Below are positions 1-8,856 of a stretch of DNA of 64,000 bases, piece after piece (within the stretch, counting starts at the first letter, position 1; each line of letters begins with the position of its first letter). The stretch lies in contig NZ_CALSBP010000002.1 in the NCBI RefSeq assembly GCF_943373825.1, forward strand, positions 1,477,501 to 1,541,500. The letters run 5' to 3'. Below the pieces are notes generated by a model. It had not been told where the DNA came from and ran no database searches. It saw only the letters and a list, made by a program, of their open reading frames with translations. The translations under genes were made by a program, and so were the position numbers. This DNA is from Aquimarina spinulae (GTDB taxonomy: Bacteria > Bacteroidota > Bacteroidia > Flavobacteriales > Flavobacteriaceae).

Positions 1-2079
1 AAAGAAAGAATCTCGAAATGGAATTCTTTTTGGAACGCAAACACAATAGCTAGCACAAAAACTAATCTTATTGAAAGCGGAAATAAATTAGGTTTTAAAC
101 CTACTAGTTTTAATGCATTTTATACGCTCCTGGAATCGAATTTTGAGCCTTTAAAAATCAAAGACTACAATGCCTTAAAAACGATTTCTATAGCAGATTA
201 TATAACAACAAAAGAGGATTTTGTCACAGCAACAACGCTCGTTAAAGTAAAAGATGAAAATGCACAGCATGTAGTTGACCTTTTTAAAGATCAACCTCAG
301 ACCATAGTTATCGACAGGAAACATATGAATGAAACCTTTTTAGGGAATCTAAAAAATGACTTTAACAAACTAGTTGGTTACTCATTAATTGTTGTATTAC
401 TTATCCTTTTATTCTTTTACAGAAGCTTATCTCTCACCTTGGTAACAAGTATTCCTATAGCGATCACTTGGTTGCTAACCATTGGTATAATGGGATTATT
501 CTCATTAGAGTTTAACATCTTTAATATTATAATTTCGACCTTTATTTTTGGTCTGGGGATTGACTATAGTATTTTTATGACTAATGGGTTACTACATGAG
601 TATAGAACCGGAGAAAAAGCATTAGCAACTCATAAAACATCTATTATTTTATCTGTTATCACTACTATTTTAGGAGTAGGTGTTTTAATATTTGCTAAAC
701 ATCCTGCTCTATATACGATATCATTACTTTCTATTATCGGAATATTATCTGCAATTGTTATTTCATTCACCATCCAACCTCAATTATTTAGGCTTTTTAT
801 CGGTAGTAAGACAAAAAGACCGATAACACTCAGATTATTTATACATTCTGTTCTTTCTTTTTGTTATTATGGTATCGGAGGCTTACTGCTTTCACTATTT
901 AGTGTATTTCTGATAAAAATTATCCCGTTACCTAAAAAAATAAAAATGAAATGGTTTCATAAAATAATGTCAAAATTTATGGGATCAGTACTATATACAA
1001 ATCCATTTGTACGTAAAACGATTATAAATCAAAGTAATGAAACCTTTGATAAACCAGGAGTTATTATTGCCAATCATACTTCTTTCTTAGATATTTTGGC
1101 GATAGGAATGTTATATCCAAAAATTATTTTTCTGGTAAACGATTGGGTATACAACTCTCCTGTTTTTGGAAAAGCAGTACAATTAGCTGGTTTTTATCCT
1201 GTATCTAGTGGTATAGAGAATGGATTAGAGCATTTAAAGAAGAAAGTGGATCAAGGTTACTCACTTATTGCCTTTCCTGAAGGAACAAGATCTAACACCA
1301 ATAAAATTAAACGATTTCACAAAGGAGCATTTTATCTGGCAGAGCAATTTGGATTAGACATCATTCCCATACTTATACATGGAAATTCTGAAGTACTCCC
1401 CAAAGGAAGTTTTATTATTAAAGATGGTAGCATAACCATCAAAATACTCGATAGGATAAAAGCAAACGATACTAGTTTTGGCGAAAACTATGCTAGAAAA
1501 ACAAAACAAATTGGGGCATATTTTAAAAGCGAATTCGGAAAACTTAGAAATGAGATAGAGCACGATGGATATTTCAACAAAATTATTCTCGAAGAATATC
1601 GATACAAAGGTGACCCTCTTTATAAAGAAGTACTAAAAGATTTAAAAGCGAATAAAGAGATTTACAAAATAATTATAGACACGGTCGAAAAAAAAGAAAC
1701 TATACTTCATATTTCAAAAGATTCGGGTCAATTAGATTTTCTGTTATCTTTAGATAGTCCAGACAGAAAGATTATTAACTATATAGAAAACAAAAACACT
1801 AGAGATATTGTTAAAAACAGCTATATTACTAATAATCATAGTAAAATTATTTGTGTCGATAATGTAGAAGAAACAATGACATATGATGCAAATGTTCTTA
1901 TTCTAAATTTAGCTACGATTACAGAGAATGAATTAGAAAAAATACTAAGCAGTAAAATTAATCTGTTAGTTTTACTAAACGAAAGTCAAAATATACATAC
2001 ACAGATAATTACTAATTTGGGATTCGAGATCAGGCACCAAAAGAATAATCTGGTTATTTTAAAAAATAAAGAAAATTAA
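1..2079 (+). CDS. MMPL exporter / PlsC acyltransferase / degenerate methyltransferase fusion (5' partial)
   Basis: The frame is open from base 1, so the gene starts upstream; the ATG at 325 is only the first internal Met. The first part is a periplasmic-loop remnant followed by the membrane helices of an RND/MMPL exporter. Next comes a lysophospholipid acyltransferase domain with the two signature blocks: NHTSFLD (NHx4D) near 1072-1092 and FPEGTR near 1273-1290. The last ~150 codons match the position of the class I methyltransferase in the known Bacteroidota trifunctional MMPL/acyltransferase/methyltransferase proteins, but no glycine-rich SAM loop is visible (HISKDSGQL where DxGxG would be), so it looks inactive. 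Such fusions occur in flexirubin/aryl-polyene gene clusters, where they are thought to export and acylate the product. The following genes fit that setting. Exact substrate unknown. Confidence 0.85.
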   Translation, partial: KERISKWNSFWNANTIASTKTNLIESGNKLGFKPTSFNAFYTLLESNFEPLKIKDYNALKTISIADYITTKEDFVTATTLVKVKDENAQHVVDLFKDQPQTIVIDRKHMNETFLGNLKNDFNKLVGYSLIVVLLILLFFYRSLSLTLVTSIPIAITWLLTIGIMGLFSLEFNIFNIIISTFIFGLGIDYSIFMTNGLLHEYRTGEKALATHKTSIILSVITTILGVGVLIFAKHPALYTISLLSIIGILSAIVISFTIQPQLFRLFIGSKTKRPITLRLFIHSVLSFCYYGIGGLLLSLFSVFLIKIIPLPKKIKMKWFHKIMSKFMGSVLYTNPFVRKTIINQSNETFDKPGVIIANHTSFLDILAIGMLYPKIIFLVNDWVYNSPVFGKAVQLAGFYPVSSGIENGLEHLKKKVDQGYSLIAFPEGTRSNTNKIKRFHKGAFYLAEQFGLDIIPILIHGNSEVLPKGSFIIKDGSITIKILDRIKANDTSFGENYARKTKQIGAYFKSEFGKLRNEIEHDGYFNKIILEEYRYKGDPLYKEVLKDLKANKEIYKIIIDTVEKKETILHISKDSGQLDFLLSLDSPDRKIINYIENKNTRDIVKNSYITNNHSKIICVDNVEETMTYDANVLILNLATITENELEKILSSKINLLVLLNESQNIHTQIITNLGFEIRHQKNNLVILKNKEN

Positions 2080-2147
2080 AGAATGAAACGAGCATTAAGA
2101 AATTTCAACAATTATTTCATAAAAGAAAATGTTTAAATTTTTAATGC

Positions 2148-2174
2148 GAGAACGTAGTGGTTACATATGTTCTC
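2148..2174 (+). terminator. hairpin between exporter and oxidoreductase genes
   Basis: Nine-base arms (2148-2156 and 2166-2174, one G-U pair) around a 9-nt loop, followed by an AT-rich stretch but no clean T-run. It could be a weak terminator or a processing hairpin inside the operon. Confidence 0.35.
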
Positions 2175-2221
2175 AATTTTATAATTAATTTATTAATAAT
2201 AAATTACTAAAATTTAAACGT

Positions 2222-3760
2222 GTGAAAGAGCATTATGATATTGTAATTATTGGAAGTGGTTTGGGTGGTTTGGTTTCTGCTATCATTTTAGCCAAAGAAG
2301 GCTATAGTGTATGTGTATTAGAAAAAAACAATCAGTATGGAGGGAATTTACAAACCTTTGTAAGAGACAAAACTATTTTTGATACAGGAGTACACTATAT
2401 TGGTGGGCTTTCTGAAGGTCAAAATCTATATCAATATTTTAAATACATTGGTATCATCGATGATTTAAAATTAAAAAAACTCGATGAAGACGGTTTTGAT
2501 ATCATAACTTTTGAAGGTGATGAAAAAGAATACAGACATGCTCAAGGGTATGAAAATTTTATAAAAATTTTAGTGGATCAATTTCCAGACGAAGAAGAAG
2601 CTATTATAACCTATTGTAATAAATTAAAAGAAACATGTCGTAAATTCCCACTGTATCAGTTAAAACAGGGGAAGCCTTACTTTGATGATACTGAAATTTT
2701 TGGTCTCAATGCGAAATCTTATATCAATTCTATTACAGATAACAAAAAACTACAAGGAGTTCTTGCAGGAACAAATTATTTATATGCTGGAGACAGTGAT
2801 CGTACTCCTTTTTATGTACACGCTTTATGTATTAACTCATATATCGAAAGTTCATATCGGTGTATAAATGGAGGAAGTCAGATTACAAAAGTCTTAATTA
2901 AAAGATTAAAAGAACATGGTGGCGAAACATACAAACACCATGAGGTTACTAAATTTGGATTTGACGATGGTAAAATTAGTTCTGTTACGTGTAAAAATGG
3001 TAAAGAAATAAAAGGAGACTTGTTTATTTCTAATATTGAGCCAAAACTCACTTTAAAATTAGCAGGAGAGAATAAATTTAGAAAATCATATGCCAATCGA
3101 GTACATAAGATTGAAAGCACAATCGCCGCTTTTACATTATATATCGTATTAAAACCTAACACTTTTACTTACCAAAACAAAAATTTCTATCATTTTAATC
3201 ATCCAGATAGAGTATGGGATACACAAAGTTATACCGATGAAAGTTGGCCAGAAGGATATATGATGACTATGGGGGTTAATAAAAACACAGATGAATATGG
3301 AGATAGTATTGCTGTAATGACCTATATGCGTTATGAAGAAGTTGAGCCTTGGGAAAACACATTTAATACGGTAGCTAATAAAAATGAAAGAGGACAAACC
3401 TATGAAGAATTTAAAGCTGAAAAAGCTGAAAAAATCATTATTGAATTAGAGAAAAAATTTCCAAACATAAGAGATTGTATTCAAGAAACATATACCTCGA
3501 CACCATTATCCTACAGAGATTATATTGGTAGTAATGAAGGTTCGATGTATGGTTATGTTAAAGATGTTAATAAACCAATGCACTCTTTTTTATCTCCTAA
3601 AACCAAAATCAAAAACCTAATGTTTACGGGGCAGAGTTTAAATATGCACGGTATTTTGGGAGTCACTATTAGTGCCGTTACTACTTGTTCAGAAATAATA
3701 GGTAAAGATTACTTACTGGATAAAATACTAGAAGCCAACAAAGAACAAAAAACGATTTAG
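2222..3760 (+). CDS. phytoene-desaturase-like NAD(P)/FAD-dependent oxidoreductase
   Basis: A 512-residue flavoprotein of the CrtI / retinol-saturase family. The N-terminal dinucleotide-binding fold is clear: IIGSGLGGLVSA, then an acidic residue ending the second strand (VLEKN) and YGGN. The C-terminus carries the family's second FAD-contact motif around LMFTGQSLNMHG. The family performs desaturation, saturation or isomerisation of polyene chains. The start is a GTG at 2222; no ATG lies just upstream in frame and the FAD motif begins within ten residues. It lies between the MMPL fusion and the C45 lipoprotein, all on the same strand, consistent with polyene or resorcinol-type lipid tailoring. 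A second family member is encoded at 8857-10596. Confidence 0.85.
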   Translation: MKEHYDIVIIGSGLGGLVSAIILAKEGYSVCVLEKNNQYGGNLQTFVRDKTIFDTGVHYIGGLSEGQNLYQYFKYIGIIDDLKLKKLDEDGFDIITFEGDEKEYRHAQGYENFIKILVDQFPDEEEAIITYCNKLKETCRKFPLYQLKQGKPYFDDTEIFGLNAKSYINSITDNKKLQGVLAGTNYLYAGDSDRTPFYVHALCINSYIESSYRCINGGSQITKVLIKRLKEHGGETYKHHEVTKFGFDDGKISSVTCKNGKEIKGDLFISNIEPKLTLKLAGENKFRKSYANRVHKIESTIAAFTLYIVLKPNTFTYQNKNFYHFNHPDRVWDTQSYTDESWPEGYMMTMGVNKNTDEYGDSIAVMTYMRYEEVEPWENTFNTVANKNERGQTYEEFKAEKAEKIIIELEKKFPNIRDCIQETYTSTPLSYRDYIGSNEGSMYGYVKDVNKPMHSFLSPKTKIKNLMFTGQSLNMHGILGVTISAVTTCSEIIGKDYLLDKILEANKEQKTI

Positions 3761-3807
3761 ATTATGAGAATAACAAAAATAACAAGCATCTAAAAAAACA
3801 AAGAAGT

Positions 3808-5484
3808 ATGTTCTTAAAAACATCTTGTTTTACAAAATGGTTGTGCTTTTTTGCACTCTTTTTTCTGTTAATGTCATGTGGTGTATCTAAATCTATAAAA
3901 GATATTCCAGATGTTAGTAGCTATTCTTCTTTTATTGAAAAAAGAATCAAAGTTTCGGATTCTGTTTTTACTATCGGAAATAGCTTTCTTAGTAAAAACA
4001 AGCAAGGTTTATGGGAGCTTTATGTAGAAGGAGATCCTTTACAAATAGGGTTACAAACCGGAAGTCTGACACAAGAGCTATTTAAAAAACAAGAGCATGC
4101 TTTTTTATCTAAGGTAGGAGAATTAGTACCTTCAAAAACAAAACAATATTTATTAAGAAAAGTTGTAGCCTGGTATAACAGGAAAATGTATTTACATATT
4201 CCTGCAGAGTATAAAGCAGAAATATACGGACTTTCAAAATATGCATCAAACGATTATAATCATATAGCAGAAAACTACTTAAGAATACTGTATCTTCATG
4301 GTGCACATGATATAGGACATGCTTTGCAGGATTTAGCATTAGTAGGATGTTCTTCATTTGCCGCCTGGGGAGAAAAAACCGTAGATGGCGATTTGATCAT
4401 TGGTAGGAATTTTGATTTTTATGCTGGTGATGACTTTGCCAAAGATAAAATCATTGCTTTTGTAACTCCAACAAAAGGTCATAAGTTTATGTCTGTAACC
4501 TGGGGAGGAATGATTGGTGTAGTTTCGGGAATGAATGAGCATGGACTTACAGTAACTATAAATGCAGGAAAATCTAAAATTCCTTTATTAGCAAAAACAC
4601 CAATTTCAATTTTGGTTCGTGAGATTTTACAATATGCCTCGACAATAGACGAAGCGATAGCAATAGCAAAAAAACGAGAAGTCTTTGTATCTGAATCGAT
4701 ATTTATTGGAAGTGCAAAAGATAAAAAAGCAATCACTATTGAAGTATCTCCCAAAAACTTTGGTGTTTACGATGTCGCGAACTCTAATCAACTAATTTGC
4801 TCTAATCATTTTCAAAGTGAGGCCTATTCTGATGATCAAAACAATATAAAACATATCGAAGAAAGCCATTCTCAATATCGCTATAAAAGAATGCAGGAGT
4901 TATTACAACAGCAACCAAAAGTAACACCGCAAATTGCTGTGAATATCCTAAGAAACAAAGAAGGGTTAAACAACAAACAAATAGGGTATGGTAATGAAAA
5001 AGCTTTAAATCAATTATTGGCACATCATGGCATTGTTTTTAAACCAGAAGATCGTATGGTATGGGTGTCATCAAACCCATATCAATTGGGAGAATTTGTT
5101 GCTTATAACCTGAATGATATTTTTAATAAAAAGCATACAAAAACAACATTATCCCAATCTGAATTAAATATTGAAAAAGACCCTTTTCAATTTACTAAAG
5201 CGTATAAAGATTACGAAAATTACAGACGGTTACGTAAAGACCTTCAAAAAGCAATTGATAACAAAGAAATGTTAGCTCCCGCTTTTATCGGAACTTTTCG
5301 GAAGACTAATCCAGAGTATTGGGAAGTATATTATTTAATTGGTAGGTATTATTACGAAAAACAATATTATACTGCTGCATTGCATGCTTTTGAAGAAGCT
5401 GGCAACAAAGAAATTACGACAGTTCCCGACAAACGTGAAATTGATTCGTATATTAAAAAATTAAAAAGGAAATTAAAACAATGA
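3808..5484 (+). CDS. C45-family (acyl-CoA:6-APA acyltransferase-like) lipoprotein hydrolase
   Basis: A 558-residue lipoprotein: hydrophobic N-terminus ending in lipobox LMSC (Cys24). The central region is an Ntn-hydrolase of the C45 / choloylglycine-hydrolase-like group. The probable autoproteolytic nucleophile is Cys181 in LVGCSSFAAWG, followed by the typical DGDLIIGRNFDF block. The last ~80 residues look like a helical TPR-like tail. Members of this family occur in flexirubin-type clusters of Bacteroidota, where an acyl transfer or hydrolysis on the lipid product is suspected; the substrate here is not known. The gene ends in a 4-bp ATGA overlap with the next gene, so the two are translationally coupled. 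Confidence 0.8.
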   Translation: MFLKTSCFTKWLCFFALFFLLMSCGVSKSIKDIPDVSSYSSFIEKRIKVSDSVFTIGNSFLSKNKQGLWELYVEGDPLQIGLQTGSLTQELFKKQEHAFLSKVGELVPSKTKQYLLRKVVAWYNRKMYLHIPAEYKAEIYGLSKYASNDYNHIAENYLRILYLHGAHDIGHALQDLALVGCSSFAAWGEKTVDGDLIIGRNFDFYAGDDFAKDKIIAFVTPTKGHKFMSVTWGGMIGVVSGMNEHGLTVTINAGKSKIPLLAKTPISILVREILQYASTIDEAIAIAKKREVFVSESIFIGSAKDKKAITIEVSPKNFGVYDVANSNQLICSNHFQSEAYSDDQNNIKHIEESHSQYRYKRMQELLQQQPKVTPQIAVNILRNKEGLNNKQIGYGNEKALNQLLAHHGIVFKPEDRMVWVSSNPYQLGEFVAYNLNDIFNKKHTKTTLSQSELNIEKDPFQFTKAYKDYENYRRLRKDLQKAIDNKEMLAPAFIGTFRKTNPEYWEVYYLIGRYYYEKQYYTAALHAFEEAGNKEITTVPDKREIDSYIKKLKRKLKQ

Positions 5485-6776
5485 TTCCTGAAATAGAAAA
5501 AGCGTCGTTGGCTCAGATCAAAACGGTACAAGAGCAAGAATTAAAGAAATTAATATCGTATTTAGATACACATTCTACTTATTATCAGGGTGTTTTTGCA
5601 AAACATAATATTCTTCCTTCGACGATTAATACTCTAGAAGATTTAGTAAAAATCCCAGTTACTACCAAAGAGCAATTACAACAGTTTAATGATGATTTTA
5701 TCTGTGTACCGAAAAGTGAAATCATAGATTATGTTACTACCTCTGGAACCCTGGGAGAGCCTGTTACTTTTGCATTAACTGATAATGATTTAAAAAGATT
5801 AGCTTATAATGAAGCCATTTCTTTTGCCTGTGCTGGTGTGCAAAAGGAAGACATCATGCAGTTAATGACAACTATCGACAGGCGCTTTATGGCGGGAATA
5901 GCCTATTTTCTGGGTGCTAGAAAATTAGGAGCTGGGATTATACGCGTAGGAGCTGGGATTCCCGAATTACAATGGGATTCTATTTTAAAATTTAAACCTA
6001 CCTACTTAATCGTAGTTCCTTCATTTTTATTAAAATTAATTAAATATGCTCAAGAACACGATATTGATCTGAATGCTTCGGGAATAAAAGGTGCTATTTG
6101 TATAGGAGAATCTCTTAGAAATCAAGATTTTTCGTTAAATACACTTGCAAAAAAGATAAAAGACAGCTGGAACATAGAATTATACTCTACCTATGCATCT
6201 ACAGAAATGAATACTGCTTTTACAGAGTGTAGCGAACAACAAGGAGGACATCATCACCCAGAGCTAATTATTGCAGAAATTCTGGATGATCATAATTGTC
6301 CTGTTCCTCCTGGTGAAGTAGGTGAACTTACTGTTACTACTCTGGGGGTAGAAGCAATGCCCTTATTACGATTTAAAACAGGAGATATGGTTAAGGCACA
6401 TACTTCAAGTTGTGCATGCGGGCGTAATACCATGCGTTTGGGTCCAGTGGTAGGAAGAAAAAAGCAAATGATTAAGTATAAAGGAACAACTCTATATCCT
6501 CCCGCTATGGATAATATTCTCAATGATTTTAATGAAGTAGAGAATTATATCATCGAAATTTTTCATAATGCAATAGGTACAGATGAAATCTTAATCAAAA
6601 TAGTTACACAAACCCCTACAGAAGATTTACTGCATGATATAAAAGATCATTTTAGAGCAAAGCTTAGAGTATCTCCAAAAATTGAATTTCATGATAAAAA
6701 AGACATTCAGAAACTTCAATTCCCTAAACTGAGTAGAAAACCTGTAATTGTTATTGATAAAAGAGAAATAGAATAA
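5481..6776 (+). CDS. phenylacetate-CoA ligase-like adenylate-forming enzyme
   Basis: A 431-residue member of the AMP-binding superfamily, closest in layout to PaaK and coenzyme F390 synthetase. The phosphate-binding motif is YVTTSGTLGEPVTF (residues ~89-102), followed by a YASTEMN block where the adenine-binding motif is expected, and FKTGDMV in the hinge region. It should activate a carboxylate as the acyl-adenylate and pass it to CoA or a carrier protein. Start ATG overlaps the upstream stop by 4 bp. It is the last gene of the operon. An enzyme of this type is a regular member of flexirubin-like clusters; an ordinary phenylacetate catabolic role is less likely because no paa genes are nearby. 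Confidence 0.8.
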   Translation: MIPEIEKASLAQIKTVQEQELKKLISYLDTHSTYYQGVFAKHNILPSTINTLEDLVKIPVTTKEQLQQFNDDFICVPKSEIIDYVTTSGTLGEPVTFALTDNDLKRLAYNEAISFACAGVQKEDIMQLMTTIDRRFMAGIAYFLGARKLGAGIIRVGAGIPELQWDSILKFKPTYLIVVPSFLLKLIKYAQEHDIDLNASGIKGAICIGESLRNQDFSLNTLAKKIKDSWNIELYSTYASTEMNTAFTECSEQQGGHHHPELIIAEILDDHNCPVPPGEVGELTVTTLGVEAMPLLRFKTGDMVKAHTSSCACGRNTMRLGPVVGRKKQMIKYKGTTLYPPAMDNILNDFNEVENYIIEIFHNAIGTDEILIKIVTQTPTEDLLHDIKDHFRAKLRVSPKIEFHDKKDIQKLQFPKLSRKPVIVIDKREIE

Positions 6777-6867
6777 TACCTTTTCTGATGTAAATAGTAC
6801 TCATATAAAACTTTGCAACTTCTAGATTGATTTTAATTACCTTCGGTAAACAAAAACATAATCGTAA

Positions 6868-6908
6868 TGACTACACATACCCTGTATGAAATTATCATTG
6901 TGTAGTTA
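6868..6908. terminator. inverted repeat after the operon
   Basis: Ten-base arms 6868-6877 and 6899-6908 (one G-U pair) around a 21-nt loop. Outer flanks near 6851-6858 and 6916-6922 also pair. It lies 90 bp after the stop of the adenylate enzyme and before the promoter of the next gene; probable terminator, although no strong T-run follows. Confidence 0.4.
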
Positions 6909-6987
6909 AGCGTTGTGTTTTGATTCTTTATAAAAAATGACAGATAGGTGACATCTAAATGTCGTTACAAAAACAAGGAGCTCTCCA

Positions 6988-6995
6988 TAGCTTTG
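6988..6995 (+). promoter_or_regulatory. TAnnTTTG -7 element
   Basis: TAGCTTTG is a perfect Bacteroidota -7 box. It would place the transcript start near 7002 and makes the ATG at 7016, not the in-frame ATG at 6959, the real translation start. Confidence 0.55.
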
Positions 6996-7015
6996 TATCA
7001 AATAAAAATATAATT

Positions 7016-8779
7016 ATGGAAACCCAATCAATCGCAAAAAACTTAGTGTATCAACGAAAATTAAAAGGGTATACTCAAGAAGAATTATCAGAAAAAACAC
7101 AAGTTACAATTCGTACCATCCAGCGTATAGAAAAAGGAGATGTAACTCCACATCTTCAAACCGTAAAATTGTTGGCTACTGCATTAGATATTGAGGTGAA
7201 TGATTTATTGATATTAGAAAATCCAAAGGAGGAAACGATACAGAAAAAATGGTTAATCTTATTACATAGCACTCCGTTTTTAGGCTTTATAATACCACTG
7301 GCTAATATACTTTTTCCTTTATTTATTTGGATTCATAAGCGAGAGGATAACGAATTATACCACCGTCATGGTATAAAAATTATTAATTTTCAAATAACGA
7401 TGAGCATAGTGTACATACTTTCATTAGTAGCTCTTGTAACTATTGAAAAATGGGGGTTTTTCTTGTTTATATCTATAATCCCAATTAGTATAATTTGTAT
7501 GTTATTTAATATAGTAAGAGTCGTTAATTCACAAAAATGCTATTACCCATTATCATTTCCGTTTATAAGCAGCAACAAAAAAGCTGTATCCAAAAAAATG
7601 ATCGTATTACTATTGATGAGCACTATGTGTTTTACAAGTTGCACTCATGCGAAAGCACAAAATATTGTACGTCTGGATGGAACCGAAATAACTAAAGATT
7701 CATTAACAATTAAAATTAATCACCTCATCAAAAAGGCAAATGTACCTGGGATTGCAGTTACTATTTTTAATGACAATGAGGTTACATATCAGAAGACTTT
7801 CGGATATAAAGATTATGATAAAAAATTAGCTCTAAATGATGTTACTAATATCTACGGAGGCTCTTTTAGTAAAGCAGTTTTTGGAGTACTGGTAATGAAA
7901 TTGGTAGAAGACGGTGTTATTGATCTCGACACAGCTTTAGAGTCTTATTTACCTAAAAAAATATACGAGTACAAACCACTTACACGTTGGCATGATGATT
8001 TTTCTGCCTTAAAAAACGACAGTCTATATCATAAAATAACGGCTCGTATGTGTTTGACTCACACTACTGGCTTTGCAAATTCCCGATGGATGGAATCGGA
8101 TTATCAATTGCGTGTAAACCGTGAACCAGGAAGCAGGTATAGTTATTCTGGAGAAGGATTTATTTACCTGCAGGTCGTCTTAGAAAAAATAATGGGGAAG
8201 AACCTGGAGGAATTAGCACAAGAAATAATTTTCAAACCATTAAACATGAGTCACTCCAGTTACCAATGGTCATCATCATTTGAAGATAACTTTGCATACG
8301 GTCATACTATCACAAGTGAGCGTTTTAAAAAAGATATAGACAATGAGCCAAGAGGAGGTAGTACTCTAGAAACTACGCCAGAAGATTATTCGAAGTTTCT
8401 TAAAGCCGTATTACAACAAAAAATTATCACTCGAAATTCTTGGAATGAACTGTTTAAGCCACAGCTTAGAATTCATTCTATCAAGCAATTTGGCCCACTA
8501 GCCCTAAAAGATTCTACACAAAATGATGCTATTGCGTTAAGTTATGGATTGGGTTGGGGTATTTTGAAAACTCCTTATGGTTTTGGGGCGTTTAAAGAAT
8601 GCCATGGCAATGGATTTCAGCATTATTCAATCATATTTCCAGAAGCACAAAAGGGTATTATGATAATGACCAATAGTGATAATGGAGAAAGTATCTTTAA
8701 AGAACTATTAGAAGTATCGATTGCAGATACGTATACACCATGGCATTGGGAGAATTATATCCCTTATAACAAAGAGTAA
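7016..8779 (+). CDS. XRE HTH / membrane domain / class C beta-lactamase-like fusion
   Basis: The ATG at 7016 is preferred because a TAnnTTTG box sits between it and the upstream ATG at 6959, and it directly precedes the HTH. Residues ~1-65 form an XRE/Cro DNA-binding domain (YTQEELSEKT, IRTIQRIEKG). Residues ~75-180 hold several membrane segments resembling DUF4870. A hydrophobic segment with a lipobox-like end (CFTSC) follows, then a serine beta-lactamase / penicillin-binding domain with Ser283-x-x-Lys286 (SFSK), a YSG block in place of YxN, and HGNG in place of KTG. Total 587 residues. One reading is a one-polypeptide sensor: cytoplasmic regulator, membrane linker, periplasmic beta-lactam-fold domain. 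The other is that the enzyme is also made from an internal ATG at 7598, whose product would carry its own lipoprotein signal. Confidence 0.75.
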   Translation: METQSIAKNLVYQRKLKGYTQEELSEKTQVTIRTIQRIEKGDVTPHLQTVKLLATALDIEVNDLLILENPKEETIQKKWLILLHSTPFLGFIIPLANILFPLFIWIHKREDNELYHRHGIKIINFQITMSIVYILSLVALVTIEKWGFFLFISIIPISIICMLFNIVRVVNSQKCYYPLSFPFISSNKKAVSKKMIVLLLMSTMCFTSCTHAKAQNIVRLDGTEITKDSLTIKINHLIKKANVPGIAVTIFNDNEVTYQKTFGYKDYDKKLALNDVTNIYGGSFSKAVFGVLVMKLVEDGVIDLDTALESYLPKKIYEYKPLTRWHDDFSALKNDSLYHKITARMCLTHTTGFANSRWMESDYQLRVNREPGSRYSYSGEGFIYLQVVLEKIMGKNLEELAQEIIFKPLNMSHSSYQWSSSFEDNFAYGHTITSERFKKDIDNEPRGGSTLETTPEDYSKFLKAVLQQKIITRNSWNELFKPQLRIHSIKQFGPLALKDSTQNDAIALSYGLGWGILKTPYGFGAFKECHGNGFQHYSIIFPEAQKGIMIMTNSDNGESIFKELLEVSIADTYTPWHWENYIPYNKE

Positions 8780-8793
8780 AAAATAAAGAAAGT

Positions 8794-8842
8794 ATTAACG
8801 TTATCCAGATTAAGTTCTATAATTTAATGGGATAACGTTAAT
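8794..8842. terminator. bidirectional terminator between convergent genes
   Basis: Perfect 13-bp inverted repeat, arms 8794-8806 and 8830-8842, with further pairing inside the 23-nt spacer. It lies between the stops of two convergent genes. Confidence 0.65.
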
Positions 8843-8856
8843 ATATCAAGTAGAGA

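Noticed and set aside
2084..2137. 17-codon ORF between exporter and oxidoreductase genes
   Set aside because: No ribosome-binding or family evidence; sits before a hairpin and could be chance.
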